This document shows positions 26,109 through 37,164 of a stretch of 64,000 nt of DNA, in pieces. Numbering within the stretch: position 1 is the first letter of the stretch; the number at the start of each line of letters is the position of its first letter. Position numbers and translations under genes: made by a program. The notes beneath the pieces were generated by a model. The model did no database searches and had not been told where the DNA came from. It saw only the letters and a list, made by a program, of their open reading frames with translations. Origin of the DNA: Cellulomonas fimi (GTDB lineage: Bacteria; Actinomycetota; Actinomycetes; Actinomycetales; Cellulomonadaceae); the NCBI RefSeq assembly GCF_028527925.1, contig NZ_JAPESW010000016.1:27844-91843 (forward strand). Reading direction: 5' to 3'.

Positions 26109-28112
26109 GTGTCGGATCTCGCGGATGCCGCCAAGCGACTCGTCCTCGGACGCCCCGTCCGGAGCGACCGCCTCGGCCACACGCTCCTGCCGAAGCGGAT
26201 CGCCCTGCCGGTGTTCGCGTCGGACGCCCTGTCCTCGGTGGCGTACGCGCCCGACGAGATCCTGCTGACGCTGTCGCTGGCCGGGCTGTCGGCGCTCGTC
26301 ATCTCGCCGTGGGTCGGTCTCGCGGTCGTCGTCGTGATGATCACGGTGGTCGCGTCGTACCGGCAGAACGTCCACGCGTACCCGTCGGGCGGCGGCGACT
26401 ACGAGGTCGCGAACACCAACCTGGGGCCGAACGCGGGGGTCACCGTCGCGAGCGCGCTGCTCGTCGACTACGTCCTCACCGTCGCGGTGTCGATCTCGTC
26501 GGGTGCGCAGTACGCCGCGACCGCCTTCCCGCCGCTGCGCGGGCACGAGGCCGCGTTCGCGATCGGGCTCGTCGTGCTGCTGACGATCGCGAACCTGCGC
26601 GGCGTCAAGGAGTCCGGGAGCGCGTTCGCGATCCCCGTGTACCTCTTCATGTTCGCGATCGGGTCGCTCGCGCTGTTCGGCGCGATCCGCTACTTCTCCG
26701 GCACGCTGCCGCTGTCGGAGAGCGCGGGGTTCGACGTCGCGCCCGAGGCCGGGTTCGACCAGGGGCTCGCGGGCCTGGCCGGCTTCTTCCTCATCCTGCG
26801 TGCGTTCGCCTCGGGCTGCGCGGCGCTGACGGGTGTCGAGGCCATCAGCAACGGCGTCCCGGCGTTCAAGAAGCCCAAGTCCAAGAACGCGGCGACGACG
26901 CTCGCGCTGCTCGGCGGGCTGTCGATCGTCATGATCATGTCGATCCTGCTGCTCGCGCAGGCGACGCAGGTGCGGTTCGCCGAGGACCCCTCGGTGCAGC
27001 TGCTGGAGGACGGCGTGCCGGTCGGCGACGAGTACGTGCAGCACCCCGTCATCAGCCAGCTCGCGGACTCGGTGTTCCAGGGCATCCCGGTGATGTTCGT
27101 GCTGGTGTCCGTGGTGACAGGCCTGATCCTCGTGCTCGCGGCCAACACCGCGTTCAACGGGTTCCCGGTGCTCGGGTCGATCCTGGCGCGCGACGGGTAC
27201 CTGCCGCGTCAGCTGCACACGCGCGGCGACCGGCTGGCGTTCTCCAACGGCATCGTCACGCTCGCGGCCGCGGCGATCGCGCTCATCTGGGCGTTCGACG
27301 CGGAGGTCACGCGTCTCATCCAGCTCTACATCGTCGGCGTCTTCGTGTCCTTCACGGTGAGCCAGACGGGCATGGTGCGGCACTGGACGCGCGAGCTGCG
27401 CACCGAGCCCAACCCGGCGGTCCGCGCGCGGATGAAGCGCTCGCGGGTCATCAACACGGTCGGCCTGGCGATGACGGGCACGGTCCTCGTGATCGTGCTG
27501 GTCACGAAGTTCACGCACGGGGCGTGGATCGCGATCCTCGCGATGGTCGCGGTCTACGTGCTCATGAAGGGCATCAACAAGCACTACCAGCACGTGCGGG
27601 CCGAGCTCGCGCTCGGTGACGACGCGGACGCGCACCGCGCGCTGCCGAGCCGCGTCCACGCGATCGTGCTCGTCTCGCACCTGCACCGCCCGACGATGCG
27701 CGCGCTCGCCTACGCGCGCGCGTCGCGGCCGCAGCTGCTCGAGGCGGTCACCGTCGGCGTCGACCCCGAGGACGTCGAGGCGCTGCGCGCGCAGTGGGAG
27801 TCGATGAACCTGCCGGTGCCGCTGCGCGTCCTCGACTCGCCGTTCCGCGAGATCACCCGGCCCGTGCTGACGTACGTGCGCTCGATCCGGCGGGAGAGCC
27901 CGCGCGACCTCGTCGTCGTCTACATCCCGGAGTACGTCGTCGGGCACTGGTGGGAGCAGCTGCTGCACAACCAGAGCGCGCTGCGGCTCAAGGGCCGGCT
28001 GCTGTTCACGCCCGGGGTGGTGGTGGCGTCGGTGCCGTGGCAGCTCGCGTCGACCGAGGGTCAGACAGGTCTGGAGGACCCGGTGCGAGGGACGGTGCCG
28101 CGTGGCTACTGA
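26109..28112 (+). CDS. APC-superfamily permease, KimA-like potassium transporter
   Basis: A 667-residue membrane protein with about 12 helices (about 30-480) and a 170-residue cytoplasmic domain. The opening PKRIALPVFASDALSSVAYAP and SGGGDYEVANTNLG are hallmarks of the KimA (former YdaO) group, whose characterised members are high-affinity potassium importers controlled by cyclic di-AMP through the C-terminal Usp-like domain. Here that domain starts near residue 495 (SRVHAIVLVSHLHRPTMRAL) and ends YIPEYVVGHWWEQLLHNQSA, strongly conserved in the family. Older annotation would say amino acid permease. Divergence from the two TrkA regulators supports potassium. It overlaps the next gene by 11 bases. 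Confidence 0.82.
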   Translation: MSDLADAAKRLVLGRPVRSDRLGHTLLPKRIALPVFASDALSSVAYAPDEILLTLSLAGLSALVISPWVGLAVVVVMITVVASYRQNVHAYPSGGGDYEVANTNLGPNAGVTVASALLVDYVLTVAVSISSGAQYAATAFPPLRGHEAAFAIGLVVLLTIANLRGVKESGSAFAIPVYLFMFAIGSLALFGAIRYFSGTLPLSESAGFDVAPEAGFDQGLAGLAGFFLILRAFASGCAALTGVEAISNGVPAFKKPKSKNAATTLALLGGLSIVMIMSILLLAQATQVRFAEDPSVQLLEDGVPVGDEYVQHPVISQLADSVFQGIPVMFVLVSVVTGLILVLAANTAFNGFPVLGSILARDGYLPRQLHTRGDRLAFSNGIVTLAAAAIALIWAFDAEVTRLIQLYIVGVFVSFTVSQTGMVRHWTRELRTEPNPAVRARMKRSRVINTVGLAMTGTVLVIVLVTKFTHGAWIAILAMVAVYVLMKGINKHYQHVRAELALGDDADAHRALPSRVHAIVLVSHLHRPTMRALAYARASRPQLLEAVTVGVDPEDVEALRAQWESMNLPVPLRVLDSPFREITRPVLTYVRSIRRESPRDLVVVYIPEYVVGHWWEQLLHNQSALRLKGRLLFTPGVVVASVPWQLASTEGQTGLEDPVRGTVPRGY

Positions 28113-29364
28113 GACGAGCGAGACCGTCGGCGAGGTCGTCGAGGTCGAGGTCGGGCCGGTCGCCCACGGCGGGCACTGCGTCGCCCGCCACGAGGGCCGG
28201 GTCGTGTTCGTGCGGCACGCGCTGCCCGGCGAGCGCGTGCGCGCGCGGCTCACGGACGCGGGGGAGACCGCGAAGTTCTGGCGCGCCGACGCGGTCGAGG
28301 TGCTCGAGGCCTCGCCCGACCGCGTGGCGTCCGCCTGGCCCGAGGCCGGCGCCGGGGGCGTGGGCGGCGGGGAGCTCGCGCACGTCGCGCTGCCCGCGCA
28401 GCGGACGTGGAAGCAGGCGGTGCTCGAGGAGCAGCTGCGGCGCCTCGCGCACGACGAGCGGCCCGTGGTCGTGCACGCGGCGCCCGGGGACGACGAGCGC
28501 GGCGGTCTGCGCTGGCGGACCCGGATCGACCTCGTGGCCGACGCGCGCGGGCGTGCCGGCATGCGCGGGTACCGCTCGCACGACGTGCACGCGCTCGACG
28601 CGATGCCGCTCGCGACCGAGCGGATCGAGGACCTCGGCCTGTTCGACCGGCGCTGGCCGGCAGGCGCCCGCATCGAGGCGGTCGCCCCGGCGGGCGGCGA
28701 CACCCCGGTCGTGCTGCTCGACGGTGCGCCGTTCGACCTGTCGCGCGGCCGTCCCGACCCGCGGCCGAACGCGCGGGCGTCGGTGCGCGAGGAGGTGCGC
28801 CGGGGCGACGTCGGGTACGCCTACCGGGTCGCGGCCGCCGGCTTCTGGCAGGTGCACCGCGAGGCTCCGGGCGTGCTGGTCGACGCCGTGCTGTCCGGCC
28901 TGGGCGACGTGACCGGCGCGACCGTGCTCGACCTGTACGCGGGCGCGGGCCTGTTCACGCTCCCGCTCGCGGACGCGGTCGCCGACGGCGAGGTGGTGTC
29001 GGTCGAGGGTGACGCGCGCGCGGTACGGGACGCGCGCCGTAACGTGCACGACCGGCCGAACGTCGAGCTGCACGCGGGCGACGTCGCGCGCGTCCTCGCG
29101 GGCACGCAGGACGCCGACTCGGACGTCGTGCACGCCGACGCGGTCGTCCTCGACCCGCCGCGCACGGGTGCGGGCCGGCGGGTCGTCGACGCGATCACCG
29201 CCCTGCGCCCCGAGCGGGTCGTCTACGTGGCGTGCGACCCGGCCGCGCTCGCGCGCGACGTCGCGCTGTTCGCCGGTGCGGGGTACGGCCTCGTCGACGT
29301 GCAGGGCTACGACTTGTTCCCGATGACGCACCACGTCGAGGCCGTCGCCGTCCTGTCGCGGTGA
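28102..29364 (+). CDS. TRAM-domain class I SAM RNA (uracil-5-)methyltransferase, RlmD/TrmA type
   Basis: A 420-residue RNA m5U methyltransferase: TRAM domain (about 8-62, VVEVEVGPVAHGGHCVARH), central domain, and C-terminal Rossmann methyltransferase with DLYAGAGLFTLPLADAV (about 277-293). The catalytic cysteine is in VYVACDPAALARD (about 375-387) and the general-base Glu in MTHHVEAV. Positions of the RlmD iron-sulfur cysteines (usually CGGCxLQH) read VGGGELAHV, so no [4Fe-4S] cluster is expected. Target (23S rRNA or tRNA) cannot be fixed. The GTG at 28102 lies within the transporter's end, so the genes are coupled. Confidence 0.88.
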   Translation: MATETSETVGEVVEVEVGPVAHGGHCVARHEGRVVFVRHALPGERVRARLTDAGETAKFWRADAVEVLEASPDRVASAWPEAGAGGVGGGELAHVALPAQRTWKQAVLEEQLRRLAHDERPVVVHAAPGDDERGGLRWRTRIDLVADARGRAGMRGYRSHDVHALDAMPLATERIEDLGLFDRRWPAGARIEAVAPAGGDTPVVLLDGAPFDLSRGRPDPRPNARASVREEVRRGDVGYAYRVAAAGFWQVHREAPGVLVDAVLSGLGDVTGATVLDLYAGAGLFTLPLADAVADGEVVSVEGDARAVRDARRNVHDRPNVELHAGDVARVLAGTQDADSDVVHADAVVLDPPRTGAGRRVVDAITALRPERVVYVACDPAALARDVALFAGAGYGLVDVQGYDLFPMTHHVEAVAVLSR

Positions 29365-29451
29365 GGCGTCCGCCACCGCGACGGTCGCGCTGACCAGCGC
29401 TAGCGTGGTGCTGGAGCCGGACCGCGGCGGCCCGGCGGAGGGAGGCACCCC

Positions 29452-29631
29452 GTGACCGAGAAGGACGCGGCGCACCGCCTGGCGGAAGCGAGCCGGCTGG
29501 CGACGCAGGAGCTGCACAAGCAGGGCACGCCCGACTACGACCCGCGCGCGCACGAGCGGGCGGTCGAGGCGGAGCGCAAGGCGCTCGACGCCCTCGAGGC
29601 CGAGAAGAAGAAGGCGGCCGGGACGAGCTGA
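29452..29631 (+). CDS. Short charged protein, 59 residues, unknown
   Basis: A short frame of 59 residues beginning GTG at 29452 with GGAGGGAGG about seven bases upstream, a ribosome site as strong as any in the window. The protein is almost wholly helical and charged: an N-terminal helix EKDAAHRLAEASRLATQEL, a turn with TPDYDPRAHE, and a second helix ending EAEKKKAAG. It may form a small coiled coil. A possible -10 TAGCGT lies at 29400-29405. I do not recognise it; codon choice is in line with neighbouring genes. Confidence 0.65.
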   Translation: MTEKDAAHRLAEASRLATQELHKQGTPDYDPRAHERAVEAERKALDALEAEKKKAAGTS

Positions 29632-29652
29632 CCGCGCCGTGCGCGGGCCGTC

Positions 29653-29698
29653 GGCCCCCGTCGTCGTCCGGCTCGCGGCCGGTCGCCCGGCGGGGGCC
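29653..29698 (+). terminator. Possible terminator after the 59-residue gene
   Basis: GGCCCCCG (29653-29660) can pair with CGGGGGCC (29691-29698) around a 30-base region that contains a smaller hairpin. Weak because of the long loop. Confidence 0.3.
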
Positions 29699-29763
29699 GC
29701 GGCATGCCGGGCGGCGACGCGCCCGGGGTGTGGACGGACGTGCGCGCAGACGTCCCGACCATG

Positions 29764-29781
29764 TATCTTGATGTCGAGATA
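29764..29781 (+). promoter_or_regulatory. Imperfect palindrome at the aconitase promoter
   Basis: TATCTTGATGTCGAGATA pairs seven of nine positions between its halves. It lies just upstream of a -10 candidate TAGGCT (29802-29807) and covers the -35 region, 98 bases before the acnA start. The layout suggests a repressor operator. The regulator is unknown; no candidate gene adjoins it. Confidence 0.5.
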
Positions 29782-29878
29782 GTTCGCGACCCCGGCCGCC
29801 GTAGGCTGGGAGGTCGCACCGTCCTGCCGCCTGGGTGACCCCATCCCCGGGCAGACTCGCCCAGCGAAGGAGCACCAC

Positions 29879-32678
<2,800 letters not shown>

Positions 32679-32686
<8 letters not shown>

Positions 32687-33128
32687 TCTGGGCGGGCGCC
32701 TCGGGCGCCGGCGACCGACGGGCCGTCTCCCTCCGTGGGAGGCGGCCCGTCGTCGCGTCCCGCCCGCGGCGGAGCCCCGCGACCTGCGCCACGGTCAGGC
32801 CGCACACCCCGGCGGCCTGCACGAGCACGAGGCCGACGCCCGCGGCGGAGAGCGATCCGACAGCGCCCGCCGCGAGCGCGAGGCCCGCGCCGGTCCACAG
32901 GACGTTGACGACGAGCACCACGGAGACGTGCGCGCGCCGTGGCGGGTCGTGACGCAGCACGACGAGGAACCAGCCGAGCCAGAGGACGAGGAACGCACCG
33001 GCGCCGCGGACCAGGCCGGCGGGCAGCCGGGTGAGCGCGGCCACCTGCGGCGCGAGCAGGACGAAGGACGGGGCGGACAGCGCCGTCAGGGCGGCGTCGG
33101 CGACGAGCGCGCGGCGGAGCAGGGACAC
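32679..33128 (-). CDS. Small membrane protein, unknown
   Basis: A 149-residue hydrophobic protein with four predicted helices: [53 protein letters not shown] and [21 protein letters not shown] basic 30-residue tail follows. The pattern resembles small integral membrane proteins often found next to XRE or TetR regulators, but I assign no family. The GTG at 33128 opens the first helix. The tail-coding part contains a strong hairpin (32717-32751), so either this transcript or aconitase's terminates there. Divergent from the XRE regulator (129 bases), which may control it. Confidence 0.65.
32717..32751. terminator. Hairpin terminator for acnA
   Basis: A 15-bp stem (32717-32731 and 32737-32751, one mismatch) with a five-base loop, starting 30 bases after the acnA stop. 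It lies inside the 3' part of the convergent membrane protein gene. Confidence 0.7.
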
Positions 33129-33244
33129 GGGGACTCCCGAGAACGTGAGGGCCGCCCGGAGCGGGCGGTCGCGACGAGCGTCGGGCGCCGGCGCCGTCGG
33201 GCACCAGGACGTGCGAGGTCCTGGTCAGTCGCGTGCGCGGTCGC

Positions 33245-33250
33245 TAGGTT
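33245..33250 (+). promoter_or_regulatory. -10 element of the XRE regulator gene
   Basis: TAGGTT ends seven bases before the GTG at 33258; leaderless spacing. Confidence 0.5.
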
Positions 33251-33257
33251 CGCGCGC

Positions 33258-34019
33258 GTGGACTTCGGTGAGCGGCTGCGCGCGTGGCGTCGTCGCCGCG
33301 GGCTGAGCCAGGAGGCGCTCGCGCTGGAGGCGGGGACCGCGACCCGGCACGTGTCGCGGCTGGAGACCGGCCGCGCCGTCCCGAGCCGGGCGATGGTGCT
33401 CGCGCTCGCCGCGGCGCTGCGAGTCGTGGGCGACGACCTCGACGTCCTCCTCCGCGCGGCGGGCCTCGCGGCCGGGCCTGGCCGGCCCGCGCCTCCCGGG
33501 CCGGTGCTCACCGAGGCCGTACGCCGCGTGCTGCGAGCCCACGAGCCGGCGCCCGCCGTCGCGCTCGACCGCGACTGGCGCGTCGTGGCCGAGAACGGTG
33601 CAGCGCTGCGGCTTCTGGGCGGGGGCGTCACGCTCGTCGGCCGCGACGCCCTCGAGATCGCGACCGACCCGACGGGTCCCTTCCGCGACGCGCCCGGCCG
33701 CGAGCGGTGGTGGGCCGAGCTCGTCGCACGTGCCGCCGACCAGGCCGCGCGCTACCCGGGCTCGGCACTCGCGCGGCGCGTGGCGGACCTCGACCCCGTG
33801 CCCCTGCCCAGCCCTGTCGTGGCCGTGCCGCTCGTCCTCGCGTCGCCCGCGGGACACGCGTCGCTCCTGGTGGTGACGACGCGGTTCGCCGTCCCCGGTG
33901 ACCCCGCCGCGGCTGAGCTCACGGTCGAGACGTTCATGCCGGCGGACGCCGCGACGCACGCGCTGCTCGAGAGCCTCGCCCGGTGCACCGGCGCGGACGC
34001 CGTCGCCGTCGGACGGTGA
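33258..34019 (+). CDS. XRE-family regulator with MmyB-type ligand-binding domain
   Basis: A 253-residue regulator. The N-terminal helix-turn-helix (about 1-65) is the Cro/C1 type: FGERLRAWRRRRGLSQEALA, then ATRHVSRLETGRAVPS. After a Pro/Gly linker the C-terminal domain (about 90-250) matches the MmyB-like PAS-related fold of such regulators: PAVALDRDWRVVAENGAALRLL at its start and FMPADAATHALLESL at its end. These domains are thought to bind fatty-acid-like ligands; here the ligand is unknown. Likely targets are itself and the divergent membrane protein gene. Confidence 0.85.
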   Translation: MDFGERLRAWRRRRGLSQEALALEAGTATRHVSRLETGRAVPSRAMVLALAAALRVVGDDLDVLLRAAGLAAGPGRPAPPGPVLTEAVRRVLRAHEPAPAVALDRDWRVVAENGAALRLLGGGVTLVGRDALEIATDPTGPFRDAPGRERWWAELVARAADQAARYPGSALARRVADLDPVPLPSPVVAVPLVLASPAGHASLLVVTTRFAVPGDPAAAELTVETFMPADAATHALLESLARCTGADAVAVGR

Positions 34020-34029
34020 TGCGGCGCGG

Positions 34030-34749
34030 TCACCGCACCGTCAGGCGCGGCACCCCGATCCGGACGTCGACGCCCGGCGACCAGCAGACGTGCGGCGGAC
34101 CGGCCGGTGCCGGCAGGCCGCACGCGTGCAACAGGTTCGTGCGCACGCCCGTGAGCGTCGCCTCGCGCAGCGGCCACGGCTCGTGCTCGACGGGGACGCG
34201 GCTGAGCACCGGGCCACGACGTGCGAAGGCGTTCCACCGACCGGTCACCGCGACGGTCCACGGGTCGGGGTTGGAGATCACGTCGCCGACCTCGAGGCGC
34301 ACGTCCATGAGCTCGCCGCGGAACGAGGTCGCGCGGTATGTCATGGGGTCGCCGACGCCGCGCTCGTGCGTCGACCCGGTCGCGGCGTGGACGTACGGCA
34401 GGCCGAGCTGCCGCAGTCCCGCGACGACGGCCCGACGCGGGCACAGCAGCGTGAAGAACCAGATGCCGTCCGTCCCCGACGCCGGGTGCCGGACGTACGT
34501 GCGCAGGTTGACCTCGACGAACCGCGACCACAGCGCGAGCGGTGGCAGACCAGGCGGGCGCACGTCGCACATGACGAAGGGCGTCAGACCCACCCACGCG
34601 CGGCCGTCGAGCACGTCGACGACGAGCCCGTCGGGAAGCAGCCGGGCGACCGCGTCCGGCGGGTACGCCCAGTGCACGAACGCGAGCGAGTCCCAGCGCT
34701 GCAGGCTCGTCGCGACCGGCACGCGGTGCTCCGCGACGCGCCCGCTCAC
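34030..34749 (-). CDS. YqjF family (DUF2071) protein
   Basis: A 239-residue protein of the YqjF/DUF2071 family, acetoacetate-decarboxylase-like beta-barrels of unknown reaction. Signature stretches: LQRWDSLAFVHWAYPPDAV (about 16-34), LDGRAWVGLTPFVMCDVRPPG (about 47-67), EVNLRTYV and GIWFFTLLCPR (about 94-104). No membrane helix. The GTG at 34749 starts shortly before the domain. Last gene of a seven-gene minus-strand run from guaB1 with gaps of 30-110 bases; whether they share a transcript is unknown. Confidence 0.82.
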   Translation of the reverse strand: MSGRVAEHRVPVATSLQRWDSLAFVHWAYPPDAVARLLPDGLVVDVLDGRAWVGLTPFVMCDVRPPGLPPLALWSRFVEVNLRTYVRHPASGTDGIWFFTLLCPRRAVVAGLRQLGLPYVHAATGSTHERGVGDPMTYRATSFRGELMDVRLEVGDVISNPDPWTVAVTGRWNAFARRGPVLSRVPVEHEPWPLREATLTGVRTNLLHACGLPAPAGPPHVCWSPGVDVRIGVPRLTVR

Positions 34750-34781
34750 GGTCGTCCCCGGCCGACCTGCCGCACGCGGAC

Positions 34782-35210
34782 CTACGCCTCGCCGAACCCC
34801 GGCGCGGTCGTGACGGACCACGAGCGCCGCAGGATCTCCTCGAGGACCGCGAGGTCGACCCTGTCGAGGTCCTTGAGGTAGAGGCAGCTGACGCTCGTGG
34901 TGTGCGGGCCGAGCGCGGCCAGCAGGTCGGCGTACGCGTCGAAGCCGTCGGCCAGGTAGAGCGTCGTCGACGTGCGGCGCGGCGAGAAGCCGGCGGCGGC
35001 CGCGTCGCCCTCACGGCCCGACGCGTACCGGTAGTGGTAGCTGCCGTAGCCGATGATCGACGGGCCCCACAGGCGCGGCTCCGCACCCGTCACGCGGCCG
35101 TACACCTCCAGCAGGCGGTGCGCGTCCCGACGGCGGACGGGGTGCTCGACGCCCTCGACGAACGCGAGCACGTCCGCGTCGGTCGGGACGGTCTTCGGCT
35201 GGTCGCCCAT
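34782..35210 (-). CDS. DUF1801 family protein
   Basis: A 142-residue YdhG/DUF1801 protein (frataxin-like alpha/beta fold), function unknown. The core includes EPRLWGPSIIGYGSYHYRY at about 44-62, where WGxSIIGYG is the family hallmark, and LADGFDAYADLLAALGPHTTSVSCLYLKDLD further on. A GATACT hexamer six bases upstream of the ATG suggests a leaderless start. It lies 31 bases after the arginase-like gene. Confidence 0.87.
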   Translation of the reverse strand: MGDQPKTVPTDADVLAFVEGVEHPVRRRDAHRLLEVYGRVTGAEPRLWGPSIIGYGSYHYRYASGREGDAAAAGFSPRRTSTTLYLADGFDAYADLLAALGPHTTSVSCLYLKDLDRVDLAVLEEILRRSWSVTTAPGFGEA

Positions 35211-35216
35211 CGGCTC

Positions 35217-35222
35217 AGTATC
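35217..35222 (-). promoter_or_regulatory. Possible -10 element of the DUF1801 gene
   Basis: GATACT (minus strand) ends six bases before the ATG at 35210; weaker match than the other leaderless promoters here. Confidence 0.35.
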
Positions 35223-35241
35223 GCGGTCCGCGCTCCGTCGG

Positions 35242-36138
35242 TCACCGCTCCGCGGCGAGTGCGTCGGCGAGCAGACCGACGAGGGTGCGCAGGTGCGTGC
35301 CCGCGTCGTCGTCGCGGTCGGGGTTGGCCTCGACCACGACGAGGCCAGCGAAGCCGTCGGCCCGCACGAGCGACCGGAGCAGGCGGCCGAGCACCGGCGG
35401 GGTGAGTCCGCGGCCGTAGGTCGGCACGTCGGCGAGCGGTAGGGCGAGGAAGTCGAGCACGTCCACGTCCAGGTGCACCACGAACCCGTCGGGGCCGGCC
35501 ACGCGGACGGCCCGGTCGGCGACCGCCACCGGGTCGACGACGAGCACCGAGGCCGGGAACCGCGCGGCGGGTACGAGCCCGTGCACGTCCTCCTCCTCGT
35601 CCGCGTAACCGACGAACGCGAGCCGGTCGGGCGTCAGGAGCGGCCGCCGTGGGCCGAGCCCGGCGAGCGTGTCGTGCGCTCCGGGCAGGTCGAGCGCGTG
35701 CGCGACGCCCATCGAGTCGGCGATCGGCTCGTCGGGGTGGTCGGTCGGCAGGTGCAGGTCCTGGCCGCCGTCGACGTAGACGACGCCCAGGTCGCGGCCG
35801 GCGTCCGCCGCCGCCGCGAGGACCGCGAGCGTCACGGTGCACTCGCCGCCCAGGACGAGCGGCACGTGACCCGCCGCGAGCACGCCGAGCACCGCGGCGC
35901 GCGCCTCCTGGAGGACGTCGGCGACGCGCACGACGTCGTGCGGGACCGTGCGCGCCGGGGCGTCGTGACGCCACCGCGCGACGGACGTGTCGCCGTGGTC
36001 GACGACGTCACGGCCGGCGGCCGCGAGCGCGTCGACGAACCCGGCCGCGCGCAGCGCCGCGGGGGCACGCTCGAGGCCGGGGGCGTGGGCGGCGGCGCTG
36101 GACGGCACGCCGAGGAGGCCGAGCGGCACGGTCGTCAT
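35242..36138 (-). CDS. Arginase/ureohydrolase-fold protein with altered metal site
   Basis: A 298-residue protein of the arginase/agmatinase fold. The three metal-binding motifs are placed normally but changed: GGEHS reads GGECT, so the first His ligand is Cys; DAHxD reads DGGQDLH, keeping both Asp but losing the His; SxDxDxxDP reads HLDVDVLDF with both Asp. Two His ligands of the Mn pair are therefore absent. It may use a different metal site, act on another substrate, or be non-enzymatic. Arginase activity should not be assumed. TACGGT lies seven bases before the ATG at 36138. Neighbours give no arginine-pathway context. Confidence 0.78.
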   Translation of the reverse strand: MTTVPLGLLGVPSSAAAHAPGLERAPAALRAAGFVDALAAAGRDVVDHGDTSVARWRHDAPARTVPHDVVRVADVLQEARAAVLGVLAAGHVPLVLGGECTVTLAVLAAAADAGRDLGVVYVDGGQDLHLPTDHPDEPIADSMGVAHALDLPGAHDTLAGLGPRRPLLTPDRLAFVGYADEEEDVHGLVPAARFPASVLVVDPVAVADRAVRVAGPDGFVVHLDVDVLDFLALPLADVPTYGRGLTPPVLGRLLRSLVRADGFAGLVVVEANPDRDDDAGTHLRTLVGLLADALAAER

Positions 36139-36145
36139 GCCCGCC

Positions 36146-36151
36146 ACCGTA
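36146..36151 (-). promoter_or_regulatory. -10 element of the arginase-like gene
   Basis: TACGGT ends seven bases before the ATG at 36138; leaderless spacing. Confidence 0.5.
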
Positions 36152-36173
36152 CGGACCGGGACCGACAGGGCCG

Positions 36174-37058
36174 TCAGCCGTCGCCGAGCGCCTCGTCGAG
36201 CGCGCGGCGGCCGACCTGGGCCAGGTGCGGGTGGTCGACGGGGTGCATGAGCAGGACCACCGCGAGGTGCAGCGCCCACGCCTGCGCGCGTCGCCACGTC
36301 GCGTCGTCCCAGCCGCGCGCCGCGTCGACGCGCTCGCGGAACGCGCGACGGCCGTCCGCGTCGAACGTGAGCCAGGCGGTGGCCAGGTCCGACGCGGGAT
36401 CGCCCGAGGTCACGTCGCCGAAGTCGATCAGCGCGTGCAGCCGCCCGTCGCGGACGAGCAGGTTGGCGGGGTGCGGGTCGCCGTGCAGCCAGAGCGGGGG
36501 CCCCTCCCACGCAGGTGCGGCGGCGAGCTCGGCGCGCCTGTCGAGCACCCGGTCGGCCTCGGGGAGCGCGATCCGGTCGAGCCGTTCGCGGAGCGCGGTC
36601 GCGTCGGGGGACAGCGGGACGCCCCGGAACGGGTTGACCGGGGCGTCGGGCGGCGCGGGCCGGTGCAGCGCGACGAACACGTCGGCGAGGTCCGCCGCCC
36701 ACACGGTCCGGTCGGCGACGGGTGTGCGCCACGCGGGGTCGGCGTGGAACCACGGCACGACGCTCCACGCCCACGGGTAGCCGTCGCCCGGCGCGCCGAC
36801 GCGCACCGGCACCGGTGTCGCGACCGGGAGCGTCGGCGCGAGGACGGGCAGCCAGCGCTGCTCGTGCGCGACGAGAGGTGCGGACACGGACCGGACCGGG
36901 AACCGGAGCGCGAGGTCGCCCCCGAGCCGCCACAGGACGTTGTCCCAGCCAGTCCCGGCGGGCGTCAGCGGCAGGTCCGCGAGGTCGGGGTGCTGGCTGC
37001 GCAGCAGCGCGCGGACCAGCGCCTCGTCGACCTCGACCTCGGGAACCGGGTGGGTCAC
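36174..37058 (-). CDS. Aminoglycoside phosphotransferase-family kinase
   Basis: A 294-residue APH/choline-kinase-fold protein. The catalytic loop is LWLHGDPHPANLLV at about 196-209 (HxDxxxxN, all present) and the metal motif IDFGD at about 219-223. The N-lobe contains GTGWDNVLWRLGGDLALRFP, a nucleotide-binding strand pair. These kinases phosphorylate small alcohols or antibiotics; environmental members are mostly of unknown substrate, so resistance is not implied. The GTG at 37058 has AGAGGAG upstream and is preferred to longer frames through the NUDIX gap. Separate from the NUDIX gene by 106 bases. Confidence 0.85.
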   Translation of the reverse strand: MTHPVPEVEVDEALVRALLRSQHPDLADLPLTPAGTGWDNVLWRLGGDLALRFPVRSVSAPLVAHEQRWLPVLAPTLPVATPVPVRVGAPGDGYPWAWSVVPWFHADPAWRTPVADRTVWAADLADVFVALHRPAPPDAPVNPFRGVPLSPDATALRERLDRIALPEADRVLDRRAELAAAPAWEGPPLWLHGDPHPANLLVRDGRLHALIDFGDVTSGDPASDLATAWLTFDADGRRAFRERVDAARGWDDATWRRAQAWALHLAVVLLMHPVDHPHLAQVGRRALDEALGDG

Positions 37059-37164
37059 GGTGCTCCTCTCCGGGCAACCGTCGACGGGCGTGGCGACGGG
37101 GTGGCGCTGTGGTGCCGGTGCGGGGCGGCCGGGTCGACGTGACCCCGTCCCGGTCGGTGGCGGT

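Noticed and set aside
36174..37058. Antibiotic resistance gene
   Set aside because: The APH fold is shared by many metabolic kinases; no substrate-specific feature or mobile context.
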